A stretch of DNA of 64,000 nucleotides from Rhodanobacter sp. FDAARGOS 1247 (lineage in GTDB: Bacteria; Pseudomonadota; Gammaproteobacteria; Xanthomonadales; Rhodanobacteraceae). The stretch covers positions 3,100,001 through 3,164,000 of the forward strand of contig NZ_CP069535.1 of the NCBI RefSeq assembly GCF_016889805.1, given 5' to 3'. Every line of letters starts with the position of its first letter. The stretch's first letter is position 1. This document shows, piece by piece, positions 35,936 to 44,199 of this stretch. Under the pieces are notes generated by a model. It was not told the origin of the DNA, searched no databases, and saw nothing but the letters and a program-made list of their open reading frames with translations. The translations under genes were made by a program, and so were the position numbers.

Positions 35936-36685
35936 ATGTGTCGACCCGAGCTGTTGATCGGCTGCGCCGGCTGGTCGATCCCTGCCGCCCACGCCGATCG
36001 CTTCCCCGAGGGAGGCAGCCATCTCGAACGCTATGCGCAACGCTTCAACTGCGTGGAGATCAATTCGTCGTTCTATCGCCCGCATCGACCGGCCACCTGG
36101 CGACGCTGGGCGGCCAGCGTGCCGCGGGATTTCCGTTTCGCGGTGAAGATGCCCCGCACCATCAGCCATGAAGCCCGCCTGCGCCACGCCGAACCGGCAT
36201 TGCGGGAGTTTCTGGCTCAGGTCGACGAGCTCGGCGTGAAGCTGGGTTGCCTGCTGCTGCAGTTGCCGCCAAGCCTCGTCTACAAGCCGTTGGAGGTGCT
36301 GCCGTTCCTCGATCAGCTGAGGCGCCTGCACGCGGGTCCGGTGGCGTGCGAGCCGCGGCATTCGTCGTGGTTCCATCCTGCCGTGAGCCGCTTCTTGCGC
36401 GAACGCGGCATCGCGCGGGTGGCCGCCGACCCCGCTCGGCATCCTCGCGCCGCCGTGCCGGCGGGCGATCACCATCTGCAGTATTTCCGTCTGCACGGCT
36501 CGCCGCGGATCTATTACGACGCGTATTCCGAAGCGGCCCTGCGCCGGATCGAGCGCCGCCTGCAACGCCCCGACCCGGAGCCTGCCCGGCACTGGTGCAT
36601 CTTCGACAACACGGCACTGGGCCACGCGGTGGCCAACGCGCTGGAGCTGAGGTCGCGCGTGGGCGATGCCGCGGACCTCGGCTGA
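35936..36685 (+). CDS. DUF72-family protein
   Basis: The 249-residue protein begins MCRPELLIGCAGWSIPAAHADRF, then NCVEINSSFYRPHRPATWRRW, FRFAVKMPRTISHEAR, VACEPRHSSWFHPAV and CIFDNTALGHAV, the DUF72 (YecE-like) barrel motifs. It is shorter than the DUF72 protein at 30,191-31,063 and only moderately similar, so the two are paralogues and not a recent duplicate. The biochemical role is unknown. Starts at ATG 35936 and GTG 35921 are both possible; neither has a good ribosome binding site. Confidence 0.85.
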   Translation: MCRPELLIGCAGWSIPAAHADRFPEGGSHLERYAQRFNCVEINSSFYRPHRPATWRRWAASVPRDFRFAVKMPRTISHEARLRHAEPALREFLAQVDELGVKLGCLLLQLPPSLVYKPLEVLPFLDQLRRLHAGPVACEPRHSSWFHPAVSRFLRERGIARVAADPARHPRAAVPAGDHHLQYFRLHGSPRIYYDAYSEAALRRIERRLQRPDPEPARHWCIFDNTALGHAVANALELRSRVGDAADLG

Positions 36686-36750
36686 GAGGTCGTGATTTTT
36701 TTCAACCTCGAAGCCCGGCCACGGCGAGGGCATGGATGCCCGATGCGATA

Positions 36751-36779
36751 GAAGAAAACCACTTCCTGTGGTTTTCTTC
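36751..36779 (+). terminator. perfect A/T-rich-ended hairpin, intrinsic terminator candidate
   Basis: GAAGAAAACCAC at 36751-36762 and GTGGTTTTCTTC at 36768-36779 are perfect reverse complements around a 5-base loop. The right arm carries the T-rich tract, as in bidirectional terminators. It lies after the DUF72 gene and 76 bases before the nei-like start. A read-through attenuator in the leader of the nei-like gene is an alternative. Confidence 0.6.
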
Positions 36780-36854
36780 ACAGGCTCCGGGCGCTTCACC
36801 TTTCGTGCTCGTTGCCCGTTGCACGATGACCATTCCCCACATGCGGAAGCATCG

Positions 36855-37595
36855 ATGCCGGAAGGTCCTTCCATCGTCATCCTGCGCGAACAGGCGGCCG
36901 CCTTCGCCGGGCGCACCATCCGGCGCGCCACCGGCAACGCGAAGATCGACCTGCAGCGCCTGCCCGGCCGCCGGGTGCTGGCCTTGCGCAGCTTCGGCAA
37001 GCAGTTCCTCGTCGAGCTGTCCGGCGGGCTGAACGTGCGCGTCCACCTGCTGATGTTCGGCAGCTACCGCATCAATGAAGAACGGGACATCGCGCCGCGA
37101 CTCGGCCTGGGTTTCGACGAAGGCGAGCTGAACTTCTACAACTGTTCGGTGCGCCTGCTGGAGGGCAGGCTCGACGACTTGTACGACTGGCGCGGCGACG
37201 TGATGTCGGAGCACTGGGACCCGAAACTGGCCAGGGCGAAGCTGCGCGCCATGCCGCATACCCTGGTGTGCGATGCCCTGCTCGACCAGACCGTGTTCGC
37301 CGGCGTCGGCAACATCATCAAGAACGAGGTGCTGTTCCGCATCCGCGTCCACCCGCTTTCCACCATCGGCGCGCTGTCGCCGTACAAGCTGGCCCAACTG
37401 GTGGAGCAGGCCCGCGTCTACGCCTTCGAATTCCTGGCCTGGAAAAAGGCCTTCGTGCTGGCCAGGCACTGGCTGGTGCACAACCGCGGGCGTTGCCCGC
37501 GCCACGACATTCCGCTGCAGCGCGCGTACCTGGGCAAGACCCATCGTCGCAGTTTCTTCTGCCTGCGCTGCCAGAAGCTGTACACGGACGACTGA
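36855..37595 (+). CDS. nei: Nei/Fpg-family DNA glycosylase (endonuclease VIII-like)
   Basis: The 246-residue protein starts MPEGPSIVILREQAAAFAG; the P2-E3 pair gives the N-terminal proline nucleophile and catalytic glutamate. A DNA-binding H2TH-like helix region is seen in QTVFAGVGNIIKNEVLFRIRVHPLS. The end is a zinc-finger CPRHDIPLQRAYLGKTHRRS and FFCLRCQKLY with C-x2-H and C-x2-C ligands. It removes oxidised pyrimidines and cuts the backbone. The C-x2-H variant of the first zinc pair is unusual compared with the standard C4 and places it in the Nei2-like group. It lies just upstream of the CDF transporter gene, with a 3-base gap. Confidence 0.88.
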   Translation: MPEGPSIVILREQAAAFAGRTIRRATGNAKIDLQRLPGRRVLALRSFGKQFLVELSGGLNVRVHLLMFGSYRINEERDIAPRLGLGFDEGELNFYNCSVRLLEGRLDDLYDWRGDVMSEHWDPKLARAKLRAMPHTLVCDALLDQTVFAGVGNIIKNEVLFRIRVHPLSTIGALSPYKLAQLVEQARVYAFEFLAWKKAFVLARHWLVHNRGRCPRHDIPLQRAYLGKTHRRSFFCLRCQKLYTDD

Positions 37596-37598
37596 CCA

Positions 37599-38561
37599 AT
37601 GCCCGCGTCCGCTTCGCACAAGGTGGTCCTTGTCGCCCTGGGCGGCAACCTGATGATCGCGATCGCCAAGTTCGTGGCCGCCGGGATCACCGGCAGCTCG
37701 GCGATGCTCAGCGAAGGCGTGCATTCGCTGGTCGACACGGTCAACGAACTGCTGCTCCTCTACGGCTTGCGACGGGCGGCGCGGCCAGCGGATCGCACCC
37801 ACCCGTTCGGCTATGGCAGGGAGCTGTATTTCTGGAGTTTCATCGTGGCCCTGCTGGTGCTGGCGATGGGCGCGGGCGTGTCGTTCTACGAGGGCGTGAT
37901 GCACATCCGCCAGCCCGAACCGGTCGCACGGCCGCTGATGAATTACCTGGTGCTGGCGGTGTCGTTCGTGTTCGAAGGCAGCTCGTGGTGGGTGGCGCTG
38001 CGCGAGTTCCGCGCGCGCAAGGGCAGGCTGGGCTACTTCGAGGCGTTCCGCCTCAGCAAGGACCCCGCCACGTTCACCGTGCTGCTGGAAGACAGCGCGG
38101 CCCTGCTGGGCCTGCTGGTGGCGCTGGCCGGGCTGGTCAGTGCGCAACTGCTCGCCCAGCCCGTGCTGGATGGCGTCGCTTCGATCGGCATTGCTGCCGT
38201 GCTGTCGCTGTCGGCGCTGCTGCTGGCCCGCGAAACCAAGGGACTGCTGATCGGCGAACCCGCCCATCCGGTGGTGGGCGAGGCGATTCTCGCCATCGCG
38301 GCGGGCGACGCCGGCGTGCGTTGCGCCAACGGCGTACTGACCGTGCAGATGGGGCCGAGCCAGGTGGTCGCCACGCTGAGCGCCGAGTTCGAGGACGCGC
38401 TGACCACGCCGCAGATCGAGGCCTGCATCAACCGCATCGAGAAGCAGGCCAAGCAGGCCCACCCGGAAATCGTCTCGCTGTTCATCAAGCCGCAGACCGC
38501 CGAAACCTGGCGCGCGCGACGCCACATGATCGAGGCCGAAGGCCGGCACCGGGCCCCGTGA
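37599..38561 (+). CDS. cation diffusion facilitator (CDF) transporter
   Basis: The 320-residue protein has six hydrophobic segments with the CDF signature: SSAMLSEGVHSLVDTVNELLLLYG (metal-binding H and D in the second segment) and ATFTVLLEDSAALLGLLVALAG (L-L-E-D in the fifth). A cytoplasmic domain at the C-terminus follows (TPQIEACINRIEKQAKQAHPEIVSLFIKPQ). It exports divalent cations such as zinc, iron or manganese in exchange for protons. The close junction with the nei-like gene suggests co-transcription, consistent with an oxidative-stress setting. Confidence 0.88.
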   Translation: MPASASHKVVLVALGGNLMIAIAKFVAAGITGSSAMLSEGVHSLVDTVNELLLLYGLRRAARPADRTHPFGYGRELYFWSFIVALLVLAMGAGVSFYEGVMHIRQPEPVARPLMNYLVLAVSFVFEGSSWWVALREFRARKGRLGYFEAFRLSKDPATFTVLLEDSAALLGLLVALAGLVSAQLLAQPVLDGVASIGIAAVLSLSALLLARETKGLLIGEPAHPVVGEAILAIAAGDAGVRCANGVLTVQMGPSQVVATLSAEFEDALTTPQIEACINRIEKQAKQAHPEIVSLFIKPQTAETWRARRHMIEAEGRHRAP

Positions 38562-38669
38562 TGCAGCACCACGCCGATGGCGCCAGCGCACGCCATGCCG
38601 CTTCTTCACGCCGTCTGGCGCCATCGCGGCGGTAGCCTCGTGCACCCGTGGCCTGCCGGAGTCGGTTCG

Positions 38670-39149
38670 ATGAATTCGCTGATGCACTTGTCCATGCCGT
38701 GGTGGCATTTCGCGCTGCGTGGCGCGGCGGTCTATCTCATCCTGCTGTGCCTGCTGCGCCTGGCCGGCAAGCGCTCGTTCGGCGAGATGTCGGCCTTCGA
38801 CGTGGTGGTGCTGATCCTCGTCGGCGGAACGATGCGCACCTCCATCATCGGTTCGGATACCTCCTTCCTCGGCGGCATCATCGCGGTGGCCAGCATTCTG
38901 GCGGTCGATCGCGGCCTGGCCTGGATCTGCACGCGCAGCGCCCCGCTCAATCGCCTGGTCGAAGGCTGGCCCTCGATCCTTGCCCGCAACGGCCAGCGCA
39001 GTCCGGAAGCCCTGCGCCGCTGCAATCTGCCCGAAGCGGCGTTCGAACGGGCACTGCATGCCGCGGGGCTGGAGAACGAAGCCACCGTCATCACCGCGCG
39101 ACTCGAACCCAATGGGCGGATCACCCTGATCCGCGAGCACCAGTCGTGA
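38670..39149 (+). CDS. DUF421 (YetF-like) membrane protein
   Basis: The 159-residue protein starts MNSLMHLSMPWWHFALRGAAVYLILLCLLRLAGKRSFGEM, with the family FDVVVLILVGGTMRTSIIGSD segment. A soluble domain follows with LVEGWPSILARNGQRSPEALRRCNL. It is a paralogue of the protein at 29,276-29,761, with the same order of membrane segments. ATG 38670 has GGAG nine bases upstream; an in-frame start at 38577 would add 31 non-conserved residues. Function is unknown; it lies between the CDF and AlkB-like genes. Confidence 0.8.
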   Translation: MNSLMHLSMPWWHFALRGAAVYLILLCLLRLAGKRSFGEMSAFDVVVLILVGGTMRTSIIGSDTSFLGGIIAVASILAVDRGLAWICTRSAPLNRLVEGWPSILARNGQRSPEALRRCNLPEAAFERALHAAGLENEATVITARLEPNGRITLIREHQS

Positions 39150-39174
39150 TCACCGGACCCGCGAGCACGTCGTC

Positions 39175-39762
39175 ATGGCGCAACTGAGCCTGTTCGACCA
39201 TGGCCCGCAACGGCTGCTGGACGACGCCAGCGGTCGCATCGTGCTGACCCCGGAGCTGGTGGATGGGGAGACTGCGGCGCGCTGGTTCGAGCAACTGCAG
39301 GCCAGCGTGCGGTGGAAAGGCGGAACGCGGCTGATGTACGAGCGCGAGGTGGACGTGCCGCGGTTGCGGGCCCACTTCCGACTGGACGATCCCGCACTTC
39401 CCCCGGCGCTGCAGGAGGCTCGCGACGTGACGATCGCCGCGGTCGGCGCACCGTTCGACAGCGTGGGGCTCAACCTCTATCGCGACGAACGCGACAGCGT
39501 CGCGCCGCACAACGACAAGCTGGCCGATCTGGTGCGCGGCGAGCCGATCGCCCTGCTCTCGCTGGGCGCCACGCGCCGCCTGACCGTGCGGGCCAAGCAG
39601 CCGCCGCGCCGGCTGCTGCACATCGACCTGGAAGCCGGCAGCCTGCTGGTGATGAGCTGGGATACCCAACTGCACTATGACCACGCGATTCCCAAGCAGC
39701 GCATGCCGGTGGGTCCGCGCATCAGCCTGGCTTTCCGCGTGCGCGGCGAGCACCTCGCGTGA
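39175..39762 (+). CDS. AlkB-family 2-oxoglutarate/Fe(II) dioxygenase
   Basis: The 195-residue protein has the AlkB signature NLYRDERDSVAPHNDK, where H112-x-D114 are iron ligands. A later histidine H170 (LHYDHAIPK) completes the facial triad, and R182 and R188 (PRISLAFRVRG) bind 2-oxoglutarate. Such proteins demethylate alkylated DNA or RNA bases. The start MAQLSLFDHG with F-D-H-G resembles ALKBH-like members of bacteria. It sits 25 bases after the DUF421 gene in a small gene set devoted to repair and stress. Confidence 0.85.
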   Translation: MAQLSLFDHGPQRLLDDASGRIVLTPELVDGETAARWFEQLQASVRWKGGTRLMYEREVDVPRLRAHFRLDDPALPPALQEARDVTIAAVGAPFDSVGLNLYRDERDSVAPHNDKLADLVRGEPIALLSLGATRRLTVRAKQPPRRLLHIDLEAGSLLVMSWDTQLHYDHAIPKQRMPVGPRISLAFRVRGEHLA

Positions 39763-39786
39763 GGGGCCATCCGCCAGCGCCCGCGT

Positions 39787-39999
39787 CTAGCGTTCGCCTT
39801 GCTTCGCGCGTTCGCCTTGCTTCGCGGCTGGTTGCTTCGTGGCCGGGCGCCGCCGCGGGATGCGGCGCGAGGCGTCCGTATCCGCTGTGTCGGGCAGGTG
39901 TTTCTGCCATTCAAGCGGCTCGGGGATCGGCGGATGACGGCCGTCCAGCACCGGTGGCACCGAGGACGGCGAATGGCTGCGTGTGGGGTCGGCTTTCAT
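39787..39999 (-). CDS. small proline-rich protein (70 aa)
   Basis: The 70-residue open frame starts MKADPTRSHSPSSVPPVLDG and contains IPEPLEWQKHLPDTADTDAS, then a basic tail with a duplicated AKQGER. The ATG at 39999 is preceded by GGAG at a 7-base distance. The duplicated tail is a direct repeat of about 18 bases in the DNA at 39787-39826 (GCGTTCGCCTTGCTTCGC twice). Function is unknown; composition is that of a disordered protein. It lies convergent to the AlkB-like gene. Confidence 0.5.
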   Translation of the reverse strand: MKADPTRSHSPSSVPPVLDGRHPPIPEPLEWQKHLPDTADTDASRRIPRRRPATKQPAAKQGERAKQGER

Positions 40000-40079
40000 G
40001 TCGATACTCCGCGTGGCAAGGTTTCGAAACCATCGATGCGCGGCCGCGGCGGAACAGCACCGGGAACGCGGGGACCGGA

Positions 40080-40268
40080 TCACGCACGGGTGGGCGGTTG
40101 CGGCGGATCGGCCGGCGGATCAGGCGGCGGCACTTCGGGCTCGGCCGGGGGCTGGGGCGAGGGTTCGCCGGGATCGGGATAGGTGGGCGGCGGCGGATCG
40201 GGCGGCCGGTACTCGGGATCGCCTGGTGCGCTGGCGGCCACGGCCGCGGCTGGACGGTATGGATGCAT
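40080..40268 (-). CDS. small proline-rich protein (62 aa)
   Basis: The 62-residue frame is strongly biased: after MHPYRPAAAVAASAPGDPEY, nearly half of the residues are proline, with P/D/E repeats of the kind PPDPPPPTYPDPGEPSPQ. The ATG 40268 has GGGAG at a 7-base distance. It has no signal peptide and no hydrophobic segment. It is probably a disordered protein and may be related in role to the adjacent proline-rich frame at 39,787-39,999. I do not recognise a family. Confidence 0.5.
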   Translation of the reverse strand: MHPYRPAAAVAASAPGDPEYRPPDPPPPTYPDPGEPSPQPPAEPEVPPPDPPADPPQPPTRA

Positions 40269-40416
40269 GACTGGACTCCCGTGCGAGGTGCTGCCGATCC
40301 TCGCCTCTTGCGCGCCCAGCCCGCGTGATATTCATGCAATGCCTTCGTGAGTGCCGTCGCCCGGGCCGGCCTCGCGGATGGATCGAAACTCGGGCATCCG
40401 TCATGAGGACTCGCCG

Positions 40417-40605
40417 ATGACCCCGCTGAACAAGCTGCTGCGACGCGAACTGGCGATCGACGATCGCCATTACACGCTGAGCATCGATCCCGCCGGGCTG
40501 AAGCTGGTGGAGAAGGGACACCGCAAGGGCGTGACGCTCGCCTGGAAGGATCTGCTCAACGGGGACGCCGCGCTCGCGGCGGCGCTGAAGGCGTCGCTGT
40601 CGTAG
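40417..40605 (+). CDS. small hypothetical protein (62 aa)
   Basis: The 62-residue frame starts MTPLNKLLRRELAIDDRHYT and ends ALAAALKASLS. GAGG lies 8 bases upstream of ATG 40417, and the amino-acid composition is ordinary and balanced. A conserved-looking LSIDPAGLKLVEKGHRKGVTLAWKDLL core resembles short unannotated proteins seen in related genomes. There is no membrane segment. Function is unknown; it is 87 bases upstream of the CPA1 antiporter start on the same strand. Confidence 0.6.
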   Translation: MTPLNKLLRRELAIDDRHYTLSIDPAGLKLVEKGHRKGVTLAWKDLLNGDAALAAALKASLS

Positions 40606-40691
40606 CGGCGGCTTGCCCTTCGCGCCCGCGCTTGCCGCGAATTTCATGGCGGGGAAGACATGCTGCTGCGGCACCCTCGAACGGCCGCTCC

Positions 40692-42053
40692 ATGAACCTG
40701 CTTGGCTGGACCGCATCCATCGGTTTCCTCCTGCTGCTGATGTCGCTGGCGTCGGGCTGGATCAGGCATCTGCCGGTGACCACCTTCAGCCTGTACCTCG
40801 CCGCCGGCATCGTGGCCGGCCCCTGGTGCCTGAAGCTGCTGGACATCGAGCTCACCGCGCATGCGCACGGCATCGCCCGGCTGACCGAGATCGCGCTGGT
40901 GGTGTCGTTGTTCATGACCGGGCTGAAGCTGCGCCTGGGCTTTTCCGATCCGTCCTGGCGCACCGCCGCGCGACTGGCCTTGCCCGCGATGGTGCTGACC
41001 GTGGCAGGCGTGGGCATGGTGGCGCACTGGCTGTTCGCGCTGCCGTGGCCACTGGCGATGCTGACTGGCGCGATCCTCGCCCCGACCGATCCGGTGCTGG
41101 CCAGCATGGTCGCGGTGGACGACGCCAGCGATCGCGATCGCCTGCGCCTCGCGCTGTCCGGAGAGGCCGGCCTGAACGACGGCACCGCCCTGCCCTTCGT
41201 GGTGCTGGCCCTGCTGTTGCTGGGTGACCATGGCTCGGCCAGCGCGCTGGGAAGATGGCTGGGCCTGGACTTCGCCTGGCCGCTGGTCGGCGGCCTGGGC
41301 ATCGGTTTCGCACTGGGCTGGATGATCGGCTGGATCGGCGTGCGCATGAAGACCGCCAGCGCGGATGTCACGCCGAACGATGTTCTGGCGCTGGCCCTGA
41401 TGGCGCTTTCGTATGCCGCGGCCACGGCGCTGTCGGCCTCGGGTTTCCTGGCCGCCTTCGCCGCGGGACTCGGCCTGCGCCACGTGGAGCTGCACGTGGT
41501 CAGGCGCCACCCGCATCCGGACCTGGGCAAGGACGACGATCGCGGGGCGGCAACCCATCCGCCAGCCGAAGTGCTCATCGATCCCCGCCGCCGCAACCCC
41601 GAACAGGCACGCAAGCCGGTGGCGTCGATGGGCATGGTGGTCTCGGACGCGCTCTCCTTCGGCGATACGCTTGAGCGGCTGATCGCTGCCGCGCTGGTCT
41701 TCCTGCTCGGCGCCGCGTTCGCCAACCACTGGCACCCCGCCGCCACGCTGCTGGCGCTGCTGCTGTTTGCCGTGGTGCGACCGCTGGCGATCTGGCTGGC
41801 AACGATCGGCTCGCAGATCCCCCGTTCGCGACGCCTGCTGATCGGATGGATCGGCATCCGCGGCATCGGCAGCCTGAATTACCTGGCCTACGCCGCCACG
41901 CATGGCTTGGGGTCGACTGCGACATCGGTGGTGGCGGAATACGTGATCACCACGGTGGTGCTGAGCATCGTCCTGCATGGCATCACCACGCCGCCGCTGA
42001 TGGCGTGGCGGCAGGCCGGCATGCGCAAGCGCGGCACGGCGCCTCCTCCATGA
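40692..42053 (+). CDS. CPA1-type Na+(K+)/H+ antiporter
   Basis: The 453-residue protein has about twelve hydrophobic segments, starting MNLLGWTASIGFLLLLMSLAS. The transport-site motif is ILAPTDPVLASMVAVDDASDRDRL (A-P-T-D-P and later D-D-A-S), with SGEAGLNDGTALPFVVLALLL in segment 6. The C-terminal half has RRLLIGWIGIRGIGSLNYLAYA and an ending region without a large cytoplasmic regulatory domain. It exchanges Na+ or K+ for H+ across the inner membrane. The start at 40692 was chosen for its immediate hydrophobic segment. Confidence 0.88.
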   Translation: MNLLGWTASIGFLLLLMSLASGWIRHLPVTTFSLYLAAGIVAGPWCLKLLDIELTAHAHGIARLTEIALVVSLFMTGLKLRLGFSDPSWRTAARLALPAMVLTVAGVGMVAHWLFALPWPLAMLTGAILAPTDPVLASMVAVDDASDRDRLRLALSGEAGLNDGTALPFVVLALLLLGDHGSASALGRWLGLDFAWPLVGGLGIGFALGWMIGWIGVRMKTASADVTPNDVLALALMALSYAAATALSASGFLAAFAAGLGLRHVELHVVRRHPHPDLGKDDDRGAATHPPAEVLIDPRRRNPEQARKPVASMGMVVSDALSFGDTLERLIAAALVFLLGAAFANHWHPAATLLALLLFAVVRPLAIWLATIGSQIPRSRRLLIGWIGIRGIGSLNYLAYAATHGLGSTATSVVAEYVITTVVLSIVLHGITTPPLMAWRQAGMRKRGTAPPP

Positions 42054-42151
42054 ACGTCGCGCGCGAGCCCCGGGGCGCGCATGCTCATTCACGTTCCGGC
42101 GACGCTTTCGATGCAACCTTCATGCGAGCTTGACAATCAGGGGTCAGCTCC

Positions 42152-42520
42152 ATGCTCGCCAACCGGGTTCTTCTGGTCGAAGACGACGCCGACACCCGCG
42201 AACTCACGGCACTGTTGCTGCATCACGCCGGCTACGAGGTGATCGCGGCTGCCGACCTCGCAGCCGGCATCGCGATATCGCGACAGCAGCCGAACATCGA
42301 CGTGCTGATGGCCGACATGTACCTGGGCCGCGGCCAGACCGGAACCTCGCTCATACGCAGGCTGCGCGACGACGGCCTGCGCATGCCCATCGTGCTCACC
42401 TCGGCCAACAGCGAGGCGTTCGCCGAGGCGCGCGAGTTGAACGTGACATTCCTGCCCAAGCCCTACGGCCGCCAGACCCTGCTGTCGGTGGTGGCCATGG
42501 CCAGCGCCGGCGGTATCTGA
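42152..42520 (+). CDS. stand-alone response regulator receiver
   Basis: The 122-residue protein is only a receiver: acidic pair D11-D12 in LLVEDDADTREL, phosphorylation site D55 in LMADMYLG and the conserved lysine in FLPKPYGRQ. It has no output domain. The nearest kinase genes are several kb away, so its partner is unclear. A GCAACCTT box lies at 42113-42120, 32 bases before the ATG, similar to the box seen before the ECF sigma gene, but without a good -10 here. It belongs to the same receiver-only class as 32,261-32,617. Confidence 0.85.
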   Translation: MLANRVLLVEDDADTRELTALLLHHAGYEVIAAADLAAGIAISRQQPNIDVLMADMYLGRGQTGTSLIRRLRDDGLRMPIVLTSANSEAFAEARELNVTFLPKPYGRQTLLSVVAMASAGGI

Positions 42521-42629
42521 GGCGCCGGCCAAGCCGGCGGCCGTCATCGTCATTGCACGCAGGCATCACGCCCGCTTCCCGTGGCAAGCGGTTTCATCAC
42601 CGCTCCCCCGTCCACAGAGGAAGCCCATC

Positions 42630-43307
42630 ATGTCGATGCGACCCTTCATGCGAGCGGCGGCTGGCCTGCTGCTGTGCGGCCTTGCCTTCGCCGCCTGCGC
42701 ACAGTCCGGCCACGACCAGACCCCGCTGGTCGCCAATGCCGCGGACAGCAAGTTCATGACCCGCGCCGCCAGCGATGGCATGGCCGAAGTCGCGATGGGG
42801 CAGCTGGCGCTGGAAAAGTCCTCCCAGGCCGGCGTGAAACAGCTGGCCCAGCGCATCGTGGATGACCACACCAGGGCCAATGACAAGCTGCGGGCGTTGG
42901 CCCAGGCCAGGCAGGTCACCCTGCCCGCGGCGCCGGACGACGAGGCGCAACAATCGGCCAGCGCCATGAAGGCGCTCGACGCGAAGAAGTTCGACAAGGC
43001 ATGGGCCGCGGCGATGGTCAGGGATCATCAGAAGGCCGTCGCGCTGTTCGCCGCCGCAGCCGGGCGAACGCAGGACCCCGAAATGCGCGCATTTGCCCAG
43101 GCCACCCTGCCCACGCTGAAGACGCACCTGGAGCTGGCGCGCCAGTTGCAGGACCAGCTGGACATGCCCGCCGCCCGGGACCAAGCGATGAGCCACCGCG
43201 CCGCCATGGACGCCAGCTTCGACCACACCCGCCCCGCCGGTGCCGCCACGGTGGCTGCACCCGCGGCAGCCGGTTCGATCTCGACCAGCACCAACGGGAG
43301 CCACTGA
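42630..43307 (+). CDS. DUF4142-family secreted protein
   Basis: The 225-residue protein has a signal peptide (MSMRPFMRAAAGLLLCGLAFAACAQ) and then the DUF4142 core: ADSKFMTRAASDGMAEVAMGQLALEKS, VKQLAQRIVDDHTRANDKL and WAAAMVRDHQKAVALF. These are helical proteins exported to the periplasm with ferritin-like topology. A low-complexity tail ATVAAPAAAGSISTSTNG ends the protein. AGGAAG lies six bases before ATG 42630. The metallothionein gene begins directly after its stop codon. Confidence 0.85.
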   Translation: MSMRPFMRAAAGLLLCGLAFAACAQSGHDQTPLVANAADSKFMTRAASDGMAEVAMGQLALEKSSQAGVKQLAQRIVDDHTRANDKLRALAQARQVTLPAAPDDEAQQSASAMKALDAKKFDKAWAAAMVRDHQKAVALFAAAAGRTQDPEMRAFAQATLPTLKTHLELARQLQDQLDMPAARDQAMSHRAAMDASFDHTRPAGAATVAAPAAAGSISTSTNGSH

Positions 43308-43505
43308 ATGAACACGACCGACAAGCAGCGTTGCGCCCATCCCGCCTGTACCTGCGCGGTTCCCGCCGGTGACGCCTATTGCAGCGAACACTGCCGCAAG
43401 CGGGTGGAATCGCCCACATCCGACCAGGCCGCGGGTTGCCACTGCGGTCATGCCGATTGCCATGGAGGCCAGGCGACGGCGTCGACTCAGCGCGAGCCGA
43501 AGTAG
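43308..43505 (+). CDS. metallothionein-like Cys-rich protein (65 aa)
   Basis: The 65-residue protein has eight cysteines at 9, 14, 16, 25, 29, 44, 46 and 51, with histidines at 11, 28, 45, 48 and 52: CAHPACTCAVPAGD, YCSEHC, then CHCGHADCHG. This is the BmtA/SmtA-type bacterial metallothionein layout, which would bind Zn, Cd or Cu. The ATG follows the DUF4142 stop directly (TGAATG), implying a coupled two-gene operon. Its last 19 bases overlap the convergent nuclease-like gene. Confidence 0.8.
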   Translation: MNTTDKQRCAHPACTCAVPAGDAYCSEHCRKRVESPTSDQAAGCHCGHADCHGGQATASTQREPK

Positions 43506-44137
43506 TCGGCGCTGCGATACCAGTCCAGCACTTCGACGGGCACCAGCACGGACAGATCCATGCCGAGCGCCGCGCAGGTGTCCAGCGCATCGCGCAGTGC
43601 CGCGGCGCCGCGGCTGCTTCCGGCCATGGCCGGTGCGTTGAAGTATTCGTACTCCAGCGCATCGAGCATGCGCGCGGACCAGCCGAACAGCGCTTCGGCA
43701 CGTTCGTCCAGACGCGCCCGCAGCCACGTGGCCAGCGGCGCGTGCAAGGTGTAGCCCTGCTCGTCGCGCAGCCGATGCGCCAATGCTTCGGCTTCGGGCG
43801 CGATGCCGCGGAACCATTCGGTATGCCCCGCCGCGGCCTGGCGCACCACCAGCGGCGCCGGCGCCCGCTGTTCGGCGAACGTGGTGATGAACAGGCGCTC
43901 GACCTGGCGGGCCTCGCGCAGGCGTTCGGTGTCGATCAGCAGGCCGCGATCCAGGTCGAAGAACTCGAAGAAGCGCCGGTGCAGGGTGCGGAAGCGCTCC
44001 AGCGGATCGCGCGAGTAGCCGACCTTGAGGATGTCCTCGTGGCGGCACGGCAGCACGTAGACGAAGGTGCGTCCGCGGCTGACATGACGGGTGGGAGGCG
44101 CTTCATCTTCCAAGGGATGCCCTGCTCGCGCGTTCAT
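43487..44137 (-). CDS. GIY-YIG-like nuclease-fold protein
   Basis: The 216-residue protein has TFVYVLPCRHEDILKVGYSRDPLERFRTLHRRF near residues 24-55. The V-Y-V-L ... L-K-V-G-Y-S-R-D-P-L-E-R-F spacing matches the GIY-YIG / T5orf172 core (Y-V-L, K-V-G, R). A later LFITTFAEQR region could hold the metal-binding glutamate. The C-terminal half has no clear domain. It may cleave DNA, but the expected E is not confirmed. It is convergent with the metallothionein gene and read from a promoter region shared with the flavodoxin-like gene. Confidence 0.6.
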   Translation of the reverse strand: MNARAGHPLEDEAPPTRHVSRGRTFVYVLPCRHEDILKVGYSRDPLERFRTLHRRFFEFFDLDRGLLIDTERLREARQVERLFITTFAEQRAPAPLVVRQAAAGHTEWFRGIAPEAEALAHRLRDEQGYTLHAPLATWLRARLDERAEALFGWSARMLDALEYEYFNAPAMAGSSRGAAALRDALDTCAALGMDLSVLVPVEVLDWYRSADYFGSR

Positions 44138-44199
44138 CGGAGCGTGACAACGCCCGTCCTAGTCTCGGTCGTCATCCCCCAGGCTGCAAGGCAACGATC

